A DNA stretch of 64,000 nucleotides from Pikeienuella piscinae. Lineage in GTDB: Bacteria > Pseudomonadota > Alphaproteobacteria > Rhodobacterales > Rhodobacteraceae. The position numbers were made by a program, and so were the translations under genes. The notes under the pieces were generated by a model. The model searched no databases. It was not told where the DNA came from and saw only the letters and a list, made by a program, of their open reading frames with translations. The DNA is taken from contig NZ_CP049056.1 in assembly GCF_011044155.1 (NCBI RefSeq), forward strand, positions 3,538,001-3,602,000, read 5' to 3'. Positions 9,519-18,565 of this stretch are shown here, piece by piece; position 1 is the stretch's first letter, and every line of letters starts with the position of its first letter.

Positions 9519-9526
9519 GTTTCAAG
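9519..9526 (-). promoter_or_regulatory. possible sigma-32-like -35 element upstream of rpoH
   Basis: CTTGAAAC on the minus strand lies about 70 bp before the rpoH start and matches the sigma-32 -35 consensus CTTGAA. The -10 side (CCCAAGT, 16 bp on) is a poor match, so autoregulation is only a suggestion. Confidence 0.25.
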
Positions 9527-9541
9527 TTTAGCGACGTTCCG

Positions 9542-10552
9542 TCACCTACCGAGTATATTAACGACAAGATGGCGGAAATCCGGCGGCGGATCCGAGCAGA
9601 AAGTCAGCAGATCGCCGTTGACCGGGTGGCGAAAGCCGAGCCGCGCCGCGTGGAGCGCCTGACGCGGGAACGCGGCGGCCTCTGGCGGAAGTCCGGCCCG
9701 CCCGGCGCGGCCATAGGTTTGATCGCCGATCAGCCCGTGCCCCAAATGCGCGAGGTGAACGCGGATCTGATGGGTGCGCCCGGTCTCCAACCTGCAGCGG
9801 ATCAACGCCCCGCCCTCCAGCGGGCGCTCGACGCGAAATCGCGTCACCGCGCGCCGCGCCCCCGGTCCGCCCTTCGCCACAGCCATCTTCTTGCGGTCGG
9901 CCCTGTGTCGAGCGATCAGCGTTTCGATACGGAACCAGGGCCCATCGATCGAAAGTCCGGGCATACCCATCAGCCGCGGGTCGGCGCGGTCGGGAACGCC
10001 GCGCGTCAGCGCGAGATACTCGCGGTCGATGTCATGTCTGGCGAAAAGCGTCGAAAGCCCGTGATGCGCGACATCGGTCTTGGCGACGACGAGAAGGCCG
10101 GTGGTGTCCTTGTCGATCCGGTGGACGATGCCCGGACGTCGCACGCCGCCAATGCCGGAAAGGCTGTCGCCGCAGTGATGCAGCAACGCGTTCACCAGCG
10201 TACCGGTCCAGGCGCCGGGCGCCGGATGGACGACCATGCCGGCGGGCTTGTCCACGACGATCAGATGCGCGTCCTCGTGAATGACGCTGAGTGGGATCGC
10301 CTCGGGCAGAGGCTCCGGCGCCTCCGGCTCAGGCAGGGCGACAAGGTATGTTCCGCCCGGCTTGACTTTCATCGCAGGGTCGCTGACCGTCCGCCCGTCG
10401 ATCGTCACCGCGCCAGCGCGGATCAGCGCGGCGATCCGCGAGCGGCTGAGTCCTTCCGGCGCGAGTTCGGCGAGCGCACGGTCGAGCCGCGACCCGGCGC
10501 TTTCCGCCGGCGCGGTTAGCCGGATCGGGTTTTCGGAGGTTTCAGGTTCCAT
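9542..10552 (-). CDS. RluA-family 23S rRNA pseudouridine synthase (RluD-like)
   Basis: The 336-residue protein has an S4 RNA-binding domain (SRLDRALAEL...SRSRIAALIRAGAVTIDGR) followed by the catalytic domain with the signature GIVHRIDKDTTGLLVVAK containing the catalytic Asp, and the late motif RLETGRTHQIRVHLAHLGHGLIGD. It converts uridines to pseudouridine in large-subunit rRNA; the S4 domain favours RluD or RluC over RluA. The frame stays open far upstream, but MEPETSENPIRL is chosen because the S4 domain follows it. That ATG overlaps the start of the divergent gene on the other strand through a shared CATG. Confidence 0.93.
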   Translation of the reverse strand: MEPETSENPIRLTAPAESAGSRLDRALAELAPEGLSRSRIAALIRAGAVTIDGRTVSDPAMKVKPGGTYLVALPEPEAPEPLPEAIPLSVIHEDAHLIVVDKPAGMVVHPAPGAWTGTLVNALLHHCGDSLSGIGGVRRPGIVHRIDKDTTGLLVVAKTDVAHHGLSTLFARHDIDREYLALTRGVPDRADPRLMGMPGLSIDGPWFRIETLIARHRADRKKMAVAKGGPGARRAVTRFRVERPLEGGALIRCRLETGRTHQIRVHLAHLGHGLIGDQTYGRAGRAGLPPEAAAFPRQALHAARLGFRHPVNGDLLTFCSDPPPDFRHLVVNILGR

Positions 10553-10907
10553 GCCGACGCCCGCGCAGCCTTCCTCATCCGGGCCCAACGACTGGACCGA
10601 GCCGCCGCAGCTTCGCACGCTTCGGCGCATGGTCGCCGTCCTGATGGCGACGCTGATCTTCGGCGTCCTAACGATCGCCGCGACGCTTGTCATCCGGATC
10701 ATGATGGAAAGCCCGCCGGAACGCGAGGTCGCGACGATTGCGGCTGACGAGATCGTTTTGCCGAAGGGCGAGGAGATCACCGCTGTCGGGGCGACGCCGA
10801 ACGCGCTGACGGTCGTGACGCGCGATGCGGCGGGGATGGAGCGCATCCGGGTCTTTCACCCCGAGAGCGGCGCGGAGCTCTCGGACATGATGGTCGAACG
10901 GCGTTGA
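10551..10907 (+). CDS. small single-pass membrane protein, DUF6476-like
   Basis: The 118-residue protein has a cytosolic Pro-rich N-terminus, one transmembrane helix at about residues 28-49 (VAVLMATLIFGVLTIAATLVI), and a soluble domain with alternating beta-type sequence (ITAVGATPNALTVVTRDAAGMERIRVFHPESG). Proteins of this kind next to an RluA gene are common in Rhodobacterales and carry a DUF6476 label; function is unknown. The start is supported by GGAGGT 10 bp upstream. The ATG shares the palindrome CATG with the ATG of the pseudouridine synthase, so the two genes diverge from overlapping start codons. Confidence 0.75.
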   Translation: MPTPAQPSSSGPNDWTEPPQLRTLRRMVAVLMATLIFGVLTIAATLVIRIMMESPPEREVATIAADEIVLPKGEEITAVGATPNALTVVTRDAAGMERIRVFHPESGAELSDMMVERR

Positions 10908-10947
10908 CCGGCGTCACCGTCGAACGGCGACGCCCCTTTCGTTCGGA

Positions 10948-13017
10948 TCAGAACCTGATCGAACCGGCGATCTTGAACGTGCGCCCGGGTTCGTTCAGCT
11001 GGCTGGGCTGGATGCGATAGGTTTCGTCGAAGATATTATCAACTCCGGCGCGGATCGTGATTCCTTCGAAGGGCGGCGATTTCGGCTCGTAGGCGAGATA
11101 GGCGTCGAAAACCTCGTAGCCGTCGGCATTCGCCGTCCCGTTGTCGAGTTTGCGCGCCAGCGTGGCGCGGAGGCCGAGATCGAACTCGTCCGTCGGACGA
11201 AAACCGACCGTCGCCGTCAGCCTGTCCTGCGGCAGTGAGGAAAGCGCATCGCCGCTGTCGTTCTCTCCGCGCGGAACGGTGAGGCCGAGGCCGGCGTACC
11301 AGAGACCGGCGTCATAGCGAATTTCCGCCTCGGCGCCCCAGAGCTCGGCGTCCACATTGAAGTTCGTGGTTGAGCCGCCCACCTCGAAATTCCCGGTCAA
11401 CGGGTTGAACTGTCCGGTCGAGAAATCGATGAAGCTCACTTGCTGGTCAATGAAGTTGTCCACCCGGGCGTAATAGCCGCCGATGGAGAAGGAGAGCGCG
11501 TCCCCCGCCTGGATCACGTCGCGGTCGGAAAAGCGCGCGCCAACCTCGATCTGGTCGGATGTTTCCGGCTTCAGATCAGGATTCGGCTGGAACTCATTGA
11601 CCCCGGTGAAGACCGACCCCGGGCCGAGCGGGAAACCCGGAACCGCGAAATGCACATCGTCGGTGTAGAGTTCGGTCAGCGATGGCGCACGAAAGGCGCG
11701 GGCGAGGTTGCCGTAGAACTGGAGTTGAGGGATCGGGCGGTAGCTGACGCCGATCCGGGGTGAGAACTGCGATTCGTTTCGTGACGAGAACGCCCCGTCA
11801 GGGTCGAGTTCATAGCGATCGAAACGAATCCCGGGGATGATAGTCAGCCCTTCGGCCACTTCGATCGTCGCCTCGGCGAAACCAGCATAGGTTGTAGCCG
11901 TGGCGTCCGGGAACTGGAGCCGGGCGGCGCTGTCGCGCGTGCCCGACTGGGTGTCGCGTACGAATTCGACGCCGTAGACGAGCTCGACCGGAACGCCGGC
12001 GTCGAAACGGGATCGGTTCAACGCCTCGAAGCCGATCGTGTCGTAATCGGTGGTGTCGCGCCGCCCGTCGATCTGGCGGGTTTCGTCGATGTCGAGCGTG
12101 TTGAAATAGGCGAGAACCGAGAGATCGATGAGGTCGTCGCCGACGGGATCGTAATCCCAGCTCAGGCGGCCGGTCAACGTCTCGGCATCGCGATCCACGA
12201 TATTGCCGCCGGTCGCCGGAGTGTCCTGCGCGCCCGGGGTGATCGAATCGTCCCGGTAGATTGAGAAGATCCCCTCGATCCGGCTCGATTCGCCCATCTC
12301 ATACCCAAGCTTGGCGAGGCCGTTGCCTATATCCACCTCGGAGGCGCGGATATCCACGCCGTCGCCGTCGCGGTAGTCGGCGCCTTTGTCGCGATAGGCG
12401 AGAAAGCCGAGCGCGTCGAACCCGCCCGTCGCGCCGTAGACCGTTCCGGTCTGACCGAAGGCGTCGCCGTTGGTTTCATAGCTCGTTCGCAGGCGCGCGC
12501 CCATCGTCTCGCCCGGCTCCAGCATGTCGTAAGCGTTGCGGGTCTCGATGGAGATCACGCCGCCGAGCGCGCCGGAGCCGTGGAGTGTGGAGCCGCCACC
12601 GCGAATAACTTCCACGCGTTCGACGATTTCGGGGTCAATGAAGAATCGCCCACGATGACCCTGGTTGAAATTGAAGCGCCCGCCATCCAGCCGAAGCACC
12701 ACTTGGTCATCGGAGAAGCCGCGGATGTTTGGCTCCTGCGCGGCGCCGCGCGGGCCACCCTCGATGGTGAGGCCGGGCGTGTCGCCGATCAGCCCCTCGA
12801 AGTCCGACGCCTGTCTGCGGTCCATCTCGCCGCGATCGACGACCGTGACCCCGGTTGTCGCGTCGAGCACCGAACGTGCGTCGCGCGAAGCGGATTCGAC
12901 AACGATATCCTCAAGAAGGATCGGACCTTCGGCGCGCGCGACGCTCGTCAGGCTTTCGGTCGCGGCCGCGAAGGCGGCCAGGCTCATCGAGGATTGCAGA
13001 AAGAATCGCCACGTCAT
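10948..13017 (-). CDS. TonB-dependent outer-membrane receptor, heme/hemoglobin type
   Basis: The 689-residue protein has a signal peptide ending near AFAAATESLTSVARA, a TonB-box-like EDIVVES, a plug domain (QASDFEGLIGDTPGLTIEGG...NIRGFSDDQVVLRLDGGRFN), and a 22-strand barrel ending in the C-terminal RF expected for outer-membrane insertion. The middle carries RAFRAPSLTELY and a later NPDLKPETSDQIEVG, the FRAP/NPDL pair typical of heme receptors such as HemR and ShuA. It probably imports heme using TonB energy. No heme ABC transporter adjoins it. A perfect TTGACA lies about 95 bp upstream; iron control is likely for the family but no clear Fur, Irr or RirA box was identified. Confidence 0.9.
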   Translation of the reverse strand: MTWRFFLQSSMSLAAFAAATESLTSVARAEGPILLEDIVVESASRDARSVLDATTGVTVVDRGEMDRRQASDFEGLIGDTPGLTIEGGPRGAAQEPNIRGFSDDQVVLRLDGGRFNFNQGHRGRFFIDPEIVERVEVIRGGGSTLHGSGALGGVISIETRNAYDMLEPGETMGARLRTSYETNGDAFGQTGTVYGATGGFDALGFLAYRDKGADYRDGDGVDIRASEVDIGNGLAKLGYEMGESSRIEGIFSIYRDDSITPGAQDTPATGGNIVDRDAETLTGRLSWDYDPVGDDLIDLSVLAYFNTLDIDETRQIDGRRDTTDYDTIGFEALNRSRFDAGVPVELVYGVEFVRDTQSGTRDSAARLQFPDATATTYAGFAEATIEVAEGLTIIPGIRFDRYELDPDGAFSSRNESQFSPRIGVSYRPIPQLQFYGNLARAFRAPSLTELYTDDVHFAVPGFPLGPGSVFTGVNEFQPNPDLKPETSDQIEVGARFSDRDVIQAGDALSFSIGGYYARVDNFIDQQVSFIDFSTGQFNPLTGNFEVGGSTTNFNVDAELWGAEAEIRYDAGLWYAGLGLTVPRGENDSGDALSSLPQDRLTATVGFRPTDEFDLGLRATLARKLDNGTANADGYEVFDAYLAYEPKSPPFEGITIRAGVDNIFDETYRIQPSQLNEPGRTFKIAGSIRF

Positions 13018-13088
13018 GTTCGCGCCCCGCTCGTCTAAGATTCGGGAAGCGGGGCCTGACCTGTTCGCTGGGGCGCTTCGTCGCCCCT

Positions 13089-13117
13089 CTTCAATAGTTC
13101 CTGAGTGTTTATGTCAA
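13089..13117 (-). promoter_or_regulatory. candidate promoter of the TonB receptor gene
   Basis: On the minus strand TTGACA (13117-13112) is followed after 17 bp by TTGAAG (13094-13089). The -35 is perfect and the -10 poor. The element lies in the only AT-rich part of the 167-bp gap before the receptor gene. Confidence 0.35.
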
Positions 13118-13184
13118 CATCATTGCGCGGCGCGTTTAGGCGGGCGTCGGGCTCGGCGCTGAGGACGGCCGTTCGGACGCCTGT

Positions 13185-14828
13185 TCACACCAGTCGGGAC
13201 TGATCCAGCGCCGCACGCACGAAATCGGCGAAGAGCGGATGAGGCTCGAAAGGTTTCGATTTCAACTCCGGGTGGAACTGGACGCCGACGAACCATGGGT
13301 GGTCGGGGATCTCGACAATCTCCGGCAACTCGCCATCGGGCGAGAGGCCGGAGAAATGCAGGCCCGCCGCCTCAAGCCTTTTCTGGTATTTCTTGTCCAC
13401 CTCGTAGCGGTGACGGTGACGCTCCGAGATCGTCGCCGCGCCGTAGATTTCCGCGACCCGCGAGCTGGGGGTGAGGATCGCATCATAGGCGCCGAGGCGC
13501 ATCGTTCCGCCCTTGGCGTCGTCCGCCTTTCGCCTGACGGTGCGGTTTCCTTCGGTCCATTCGGTCATGTGGTAGACGACATGTTCGAACCGGCTCAGTC
13601 CGGCTTCATGATCGAATTCCTGGCTGCCGGCGCGGCTCAGGCCGGCGAGGTTCCGGGCCGCCTCGATCACGGCCATCTGCATGCCGAGACAGATGCCAAG
13701 ATAGGGGATCTTTCGCTCCCGCGCGAACTGCGCGGCGCGGATCTTCCCCTCGGTTCCGCGCTCGCCAAAACCGCCGGGAACGAGAATGGCGTGAAAGCCG
13801 TCAAGATGCGGCGACGGATGCTCGCGCTCGAAAACCTCGGCGTCGAGCCATTGGGCGCGCACCTTCACCCGGTTGGCGAAGCCGCCATGGGTCAGCGCCT
13901 CCGCGAGGCTCTTGTAGGCGTCCTCGAGCTTCACGTACTTGCCGACGACGGCGATGCGCACCTCGCCCTCCGGGCTGTCGATCCGGTCGGCGACGTCCAG
14001 CCAACGGTCGAGCTTCGGGCGCGGCGCCGGGGTGATTGCGAAGGCGTCGAGCACCGCCTGGTCCAGCCCGACCCCATGGTAGGCGAGCGGGGCCTTGTAG
14101 ATGCTGTCTAGATCCATTGCCGGAACCACCGATTCGGCGCGCACATTGCAGAAGAGCGCGATCTTCGCGCGTTCGCTTTCGGGTATTTCGTGCTCGGTGC
14201 GGCAGACCAGGATGTCGGGCTGAAGGCCGATGGAGCGCAACTCCTTGACCGAGTGCTGCGTCGGCTTGGTCTTCAACTCGCGGGAGGCCGCGAGATAGGG
14301 GAGCAACGTGAGATGCATCAGTATGCAATCGCCCTTCGGACGCTCCTGCATGAACTGGCGGATCGCCTCGAAGAACGGCAACCCTTCGATATCGCCGACC
14401 GTGCCGCCGATCTCGCAGAGCATGAAATCGGTCTCCTCGTCGCCGATGGAGAGCCAGTCCTTGATCTCGTTGGTGACGTGCGGAATGACTTGGATGGTCT
14501 TGCCGAGATATTCGCCCCTGCGCTCCTTATCGAGTACGTTCGTGTAGATGCGCCCGGCGGAGACGCTGTCGGTCTTGCGACAGGGGACGCCGGTGAAGCG
14601 TTCGTAATGGCCGAGATCGAGGTCGGTCTCAGCGCCGTCGTCGGTGACGAAGACCTCGCCATGCTCGAACGGGCTCATCGTTCCGGGATCAACGTTGAGA
14701 TAGGGGTCGAGCTTTCTCAGGCGCACCGAATAGCCACGCGCCTGCAGAAGCGCACCGAGCGCGGCGGAGGCGAGGCCCTTGCCGAGCGAAGAGACGACGC
14801 CGCCGGTGATGAAAATGTAACGCGCCAC
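13185..14828 (-). CDS. pyrG: CTP synthase
   Basis: The 547-residue protein joins an N-terminal synthetase domain ([27 protein letters not shown] with the P-loop) to a C-terminal class I glutamine amidotransferase. The nucleophile Cys sits in [19 protein letters not shown] and the His-Glu pair in [19 protein letters not shown]. It aminates UTP to CTP with ATP and glutamine. In many relatives it lies directly behind secG; here a chromate transporter on the opposite strand separates them. All catalytic residues are present. Confidence 0.98.
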   Translation of the reverse strand: MARYIFITGGVVSSLGKGLASAALGALLQARGYSVRLRKLDPYLNVDPGTMSPFEHGEVFVTDDGAETDLDLGHYERFTGVPCRKTDSVSAGRIYTNVLDKERRGEYLGKTIQVIPHVTNEIKDWLSIGDEETDFMLCEIGGTVGDIEGLPFFEAIRQFMQERPKGDCILMHLTLLPYLAASRELKTKPTQHSVKELRSIGLQPDILVCRTEHEIPESERAKIALFCNVRAESVVPAMDLDSIYKAPLAYHGVGLDQAVLDAFAITPAPRPKLDRWLDVADRIDSPEGEVRIAVVGKYVKLEDAYKSLAEALTHGGFANRVKVRAQWLDAEVFEREHPSPHLDGFHAILVPGGFGERGTEGKIRAAQFARERKIPYLGICLGMQMAVIEAARNLAGLSRAGSQEFDHEAGLSRFEHVVYHMTEWTEGNRTVRRKADDAKGGTMRLGAYDAILTPSSRVAEIYGAATISERHRHRYEVDKKYQKRLEAAGLHFSGLSPDGELPEIVEIPDHPWFVGVQFHPELKSKPFEPHPLFADFVRAALDQSRLV

Positions 14829-15096
14829 TGCCCGGAGATCCCCCGTGTCAGATTGTTATCATGATTTCGCGGTCGAGTAGTTAGCAACCGCGACATCTAG
14901 TCCACGGGATTTGAGGGATACAGGATTCGTCTGGCCCCGACAACCGCAAGACGACCCGCGCGAGTGAGACGCCGGCGCGATTTCACGCGTCCTGCAAAGC
15001 GCGCTTGACGGTGGGCGGGGCGCAGCCGAAACAGGATTCATGGCGGGCCGGATCGGACGGGGGCCGGCGCAATGCAAGCCAGAACGAGGACGCGCC

Positions 15097-16371
15097 ATGC
15101 CGGCCCGAGCCGAGAATCCTCCCGCTTTCAGTGAAATAGTCCGCGTCTTCGCGGTGGTCGGCGCGCTCTCCTTCGGGGGGCCGGCCGGGCAGATTGCGCT
15201 GATGCATCGTGAGCTGGTTGAAAGGCGCGGCTGGCTGACCGAGGCCGCGTTTCTGAACGCGCTATCGTTTTGCATGCTCCTGCCGGGACCGGAGGCGACG
15301 CAACTCGCCACCTATGCAGGCTGGCGGCTCCATGGCGTCGCCGGCGGGCTCGTCGCGGGTTTGCTCTTCGTTCTGCCGGGCGCCGCGGTGATCGCCACGC
15401 TCGCCGCGCTCTACGCGAGTTTCGGCGCCGACCCGCTGGTCGCGGCGCTCTTTTTCGGAGTAAAGGCGGCCGTCGTCGTCATCGTGATCGAGGCGCTTCT
15501 GAAGGTGTCCCGGCGGGCGCTGAACGGCCCGGCGGCGTGGGCCGTCGCCGGGCTGGCCTTCATCGCGATCTTCTTTCTTGCGCTGCCGTTTCCTTTGATT
15601 GTGGCGGCGGCGGGAATCTGGGGGTTCGCTCTCGGTCGGCGCGGCGCGGTGGAGGCGGCGCCCGAGGAGCCGGTGGATCTTGGGCGCGTCGGCCGGACGG
15701 CGGTGGTCTGGGTCGTGATATGGCTTGCGCCGCTTGGCGCGCTGACGGTGCTGACGCGGGGTGGACTGCTCTGGGATATCTTTGTTTTCTTTTCCTGGCT
15801 CGCGCTCGTCACCTTCGGCGGCGCCTACGCGGTTCTCGCATGGATGGCGCAAGTCGTCGTCGCCGATTTCGGCTGGCTCACGACGGGCGAGATGATCGAC
15901 GCGCTCGGCCTCGCGGAGACGACCCCGGGGCCGCTGATCCTGGTGACGGAGTTCGTCGCCTTTCTTGCCGCGGCGAAGGCCGGGGGGCTCTGGTTCGGCG
16001 CGCTTGGCGCGCTGGTCGCGCTCTGGGCGACATTCGCGCCGTGCTTCCTGTGGATATTCACTGGCGCGCCGTTCCTCGAATGGCTCGGCGCCGCTCCGCG
16101 ACTGCGCGCGGCCCTGGCCGGGGTTTCGGCGGCGGTGGTGGGCGTGATCCTCAATCTTTCGATCTGGTTCGCGCTCCATGTCTTTTTCGGGGAGGTGACG
16201 CGCGAACGGTTGGGCTGGATCACGTTGTGGTCGCCGGATATCGCGAGCATCGACTGGCGCGCGCTGGCGATCGCGCTGCTTGCGGCGGGTCTTCTTCTTT
16301 GGCGTGGCTGGAGCCTCGTCGCCGTGCTCGTCGCTTCCGCCGCGCTCGGACTCGGCCTTACATCGCCCTAA
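15097..16371 (+). CDS. chrA: chromate transporter (long-chain CHR family)
   Basis: The 424-residue membrane protein has two homologous halves, each opening with the CHR signature: VVGALSFGGPAGQIALMHRELVERRGWL with SFCMLLPGPEATQLATYAGWRLHG in the first, and LALVTFGGAYAVLAWMAQVVV with IDALGLAETTPGPLILVTEFVAFL in the second. About ten transmembrane helices follow from composition. Family members export chromate, probably in exchange with sulfate. The start at 15097 is chosen for GAGGA 6 bp upstream. The stop overlaps the convergent secG stop by 4 bp. Physiological substrate is not proven by sequence. Confidence 0.92.
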   Translation: MPARAENPPAFSEIVRVFAVVGALSFGGPAGQIALMHRELVERRGWLTEAAFLNALSFCMLLPGPEATQLATYAGWRLHGVAGGLVAGLLFVLPGAAVIATLAALYASFGADPLVAALFFGVKAAVVVIVIEALLKVSRRALNGPAAWAVAGLAFIAIFFLALPFPLIVAAAGIWGFALGRRGAVEAAPEEPVDLGRVGRTAVVWVVIWLAPLGALTVLTRGGLLWDIFVFFSWLALVTFGGAYAVLAWMAQVVVADFGWLTTGEMIDALGLAETTPGPLILVTEFVAFLAAAKAGGLWFGALGALVALWATFAPCFLWIFTGAPFLEWLGAAPRLRAALAGVSAAVVGVILNLSIWFALHVFFGEVTRERLGWITLWSPDIASIDWRALAIALLAAGLLLWRGWSLVAVLVASAALGLGLTSP

Positions 16372-16736
16372 TCGGCGGCGGGCGGCGCGGTCGGCGTTTC
16401 GGTCGGCGCCGTTGGCTGAGCCGGCAGCGAGAAGCCGCCGCTGGTCGGAGCGCCCGAATCGTCCGCCTCGGGCACGCCGGTCGAGACGCCCTCGATGACG
16501 GAGCGGCTGCCGGTCGATGTCGCGGAAATGACGGTGAGGATGAGTGACGTGGCGATGAACGCCGCCGCGAGCGCCCAGGTGACCTTCGAGAGCGCCGTAG
16601 CCGCCCCTCGCGAGGAGACCAGTCCGCCGCCCCCGCCGCCCATCCCGAGCGCCCCGCCCTCGGAACGTTGCAGAAGGACGACGCCGATCAGGAACGCCGC
16701 GATGACGAGGTGGACGATCAGGACAATGTTTTCCAT
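16368..16736 (-). CDS. secG: preprotein translocase subunit SecG
   Basis: The 122-residue protein shows the SecG pattern: a first transmembrane helix (IVLIVHLVIAAFLIGVVLL), the conserved QRSEGGALGMGGGGGG loop, and a second helix (LAAAFIATSLILTVIS), followed by a Pro/Thr-rich tail common in alphaproteobacteria. It assists SecYEG protein export in the inner membrane. The start at MENIVLIV is nine codons inside the longest open frame and lies directly before helix one. Its 3' end overlaps the chrA stop codon. Confidence 0.95.
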   Translation of the reverse strand: MENIVLIVHLVIAAFLIGVVLLQRSEGGALGMGGGGGGLVSSRGAATALSKVTWALAAAFIATSLILTVISATSTGSRSVIEGVSTGVPEADDSGAPTSGGFSLPAQPTAPTETPTAPPAAD

Positions 16737-16827
16737 GGTGGGCGGTTCCCTTGCGGGCCTCATCTGGTTCGGCGGGCGGGATAGCGCAAGGGGCGGGGGA
16801 TGTCGATAGCGCCGGCGCGGGCGGGCG

Positions 16828-17808
16828 TCAGCCCTGCGGCGTCATCACCTTCCGGGACTTGGCGCGTTCGATGCCGAGCTGGCGCTCGCGCCAGATGATG
16901 ACGACGCCGCCGATGATCGTGAGCGACGCCCCTGCCAGCATCATGCCGGTCGGCGCTTCGCTGAAGACGAACCAGCCGATCAGCAGCGCGAAAATGATCT
17001 GCGCGTAGTCGAAAGGCGCGATCACCGAGGTCTCGGCGTAGCGGTAACTCATGGTCAGAAGCACCTGGCCGAGCCCGCCGATCAGCCCGCAGAGAACAAG
17101 TAGCGTCAGCGTTCCCGTTGGCGGCAGGACCCAGCCGAAGGGCGAGGAAAGCAGCGACAGCAAGGTCGCCGTCAGCGAGAAATAGATCACGATCGCTCCG
17201 GTCGTCTCCTTATGCACGAGTTTCCGGACGAACACCTGCGCCAGCGCCGCGAAGACGGCGGCGAGGAGAGCGGCGAAGGCGCCGACCGTCTCCAGCTTGG
17301 TGGCGCTCTCGGCATCGATTCCGCCGAGGCGCGGCCAGATAACCAGCGTGACGCCGATCAGCCCGAGCGCGACGGCGAAGAGCCGGTAGAGCCGGATCGT
17401 CTCGCCGAGGAACATCGCCGCGAGAATGGTCGCGAGAATCGGCGCGGCGAAACCGATGGCGACCGCTTCGGGGAGCGGGATCAGCCCGAGCGCGAGGAAG
17501 CTGAAGCCCATGGCGCAGGAGCCGACAAGCCCGCGCCAGACATGCCCCATCGGGTTCGCCGTGCGGAGCGCGCCCGGAAACTCGCCGGTGAACCAGAGCC
17601 AGGCGAGCACCGGCGGAATCGCGAAGGCCGAACGAAAGAACATCGCTTCGCCGGGCGGCACCACCTCCGCCGTCGCCTTGACCAACGACGACATCACCAT
17701 GAACACCGCGACCGCGAGAAGCTTGTAGGCGATGCCGCGCAACGGGTTCATCTGCGTCTTTCGAGGCGTCGCCGCGACGGAGCGCAGCTTCTGTGAGATC
17801 GAATCCAT
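16828..17808 (-). CDS. EamA/DMT-superfamily transporter
   Basis: The 326-residue protein has ten predicted transmembrane helices in two EamA repeats; the second ends with YAETSVIAPFDYAQIIFALLIGWFVFSEAPTG, a common RhaT/YdcZ-like signature. Such proteins export amino acids or metabolites; the substrate is unknown. The first 19 codons (to MNPLRG, 17751) are hydrophilic and may not be translated, so the start could be 17751; neither start has a strong ribosome site. It is divergent from the flagellar cluster. Confidence 0.85.
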   Translation of the reverse strand: MDSISQKLRSVAATPRKTQMNPLRGIAYKLLAVAVFMVMSSLVKATAEVVPPGEAMFFRSAFAIPPVLAWLWFTGEFPGALRTANPMGHVWRGLVGSCAMGFSFLALGLIPLPEAVAIGFAAPILATILAAMFLGETIRLYRLFAVALGLIGVTLVIWPRLGGIDAESATKLETVGAFAALLAAVFAALAQVFVRKLVHKETTGAIVIYFSLTATLLSLLSSPFGWVLPPTGTLTLLVLCGLIGGLGQVLLTMSYRYAETSVIAPFDYAQIIFALLIGWFVFSEAPTGMMLAGASLTIIGGVVIIWRERQLGIERAKSRKVMTPQG

Positions 17809-17969
17809 ACCGCTTACCCGCAGGGCCGGCGCCGCGATAGCGCTCTGAACGCAAGGCCGCCATGCGCGCGCGGCTTCGCGCGCGGCAAGGGTCGTGAAAA
17901 CATCAAATTTTACATGAAGTTGAGACGTCGTGCCTTGTCGATGAATGATTCCGCCGCGACCGCCGGAAA

Positions 17970-17985
17970 TTAGGTTTCGGTTAGC
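17970..17985 (+). promoter_or_regulatory. CtrA-like direct repeat upstream of fliL
   Basis: TTAG-N7-TTAGC matches the CtrA layout TTAA-N7-TTAAC with one A-to-G change in each half. It is 52 bp before the fliL start, at the head of the flagellar cluster. CtrA controls flagellar genes in many alphaproteobacteria; binding here is inferred. Confidence 0.4.
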
Positions 17986-18036
17986 CTGTGATCGGTAATC
18001 AGTCCGGTGACCGAGAGAATCTACGGCCCGGGAACC

Positions 18037-18555
18037 ATGTCAGCAATCGACGCAACAGGTCTGGATGACGACGCCGAGGGAGAGGCGCCGAAGCGCGGAT
18101 CGCGCGCGCCGCTCCTCATCGGCATCCTTCTTGCGCTTCTTCTGGGCGGCGGCGGGTTCTACGCTGTCTTTTCGGGGCGCGTCGCCCTTCCGGTTTTTCT
18201 CGTCGGCGTCGGAGGGGAGAGCCATGCGCCAGGCGCGGCGATTCCGGCCGGCGGCGCGCCGGCCTTCGTTCCGATCGGCGAAATGGTGATCCCGCTCGGC
18301 CCGGATGCGACGGCGAAATTCCTGGTGATCGAGACTTCGGTCGAGACGCGACCCGAAGACGCGGCGGCGCTCGCGGCGCTTCGCCCCCGCATCCTCGACG
18401 TCTTCAACACGTTCCTGCGCGCCGTCGAGGAGGCGGATATCGAGGCGCCGAGCGCGTCGATCCGGCTTCGCGCGCAACTTCTGCGCCGGGTGCGCGCCGT
18501 CGCCGCGCCGATCGAGGCGCGCGACCTGCTGATCACCTCCTTCGTATTGAAATAG
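18037..18555 (+). CDS. fliL: flagellar basal-body-associated protein FliL
   Basis: The 172-residue protein has a short cytosolic tail, one transmembrane helix (APLLIGILLALLLGGGGFYAVF) and a periplasmic FliL domain with FVPIGEMVIPLGPDATAKFLVIETSVETRPED and the late LLRRVRAVAAPIEARDLLITSFVLK. FliL surrounds the stator units and stabilises the motor under load. It leads the stator-related operon fliL-DUF6468-motE-motA. A GTG ten codons upstream (18007) is an alternative start; the ATG at 18037 is preferred although its ribosome site is weak. Confidence 0.92.
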   Translation: MSAIDATGLDDDAEGEAPKRGSRAPLLIGILLALLLGGGGFYAVFSGRVALPVFLVGVGGESHAPGAAIPAGGAPAFVPIGEMVIPLGPDATAKFLVIETSVETRPEDAAALAALRPRILDVFNTFLRAVEEADIEAPSASIRLRAQLLRRVRAVAAPIEARDLLITSFVLK

Positions 18556-18565
18556 GAGCCGCCCG

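Noticed and set aside
13111-13120. ATGT-CA-ACAT dyad upstream of the TonB receptor as an iron-regulator box
   Set aside because: Only four base pairs, not extendable, and not matching known Fur, Irr or RirA motifs.
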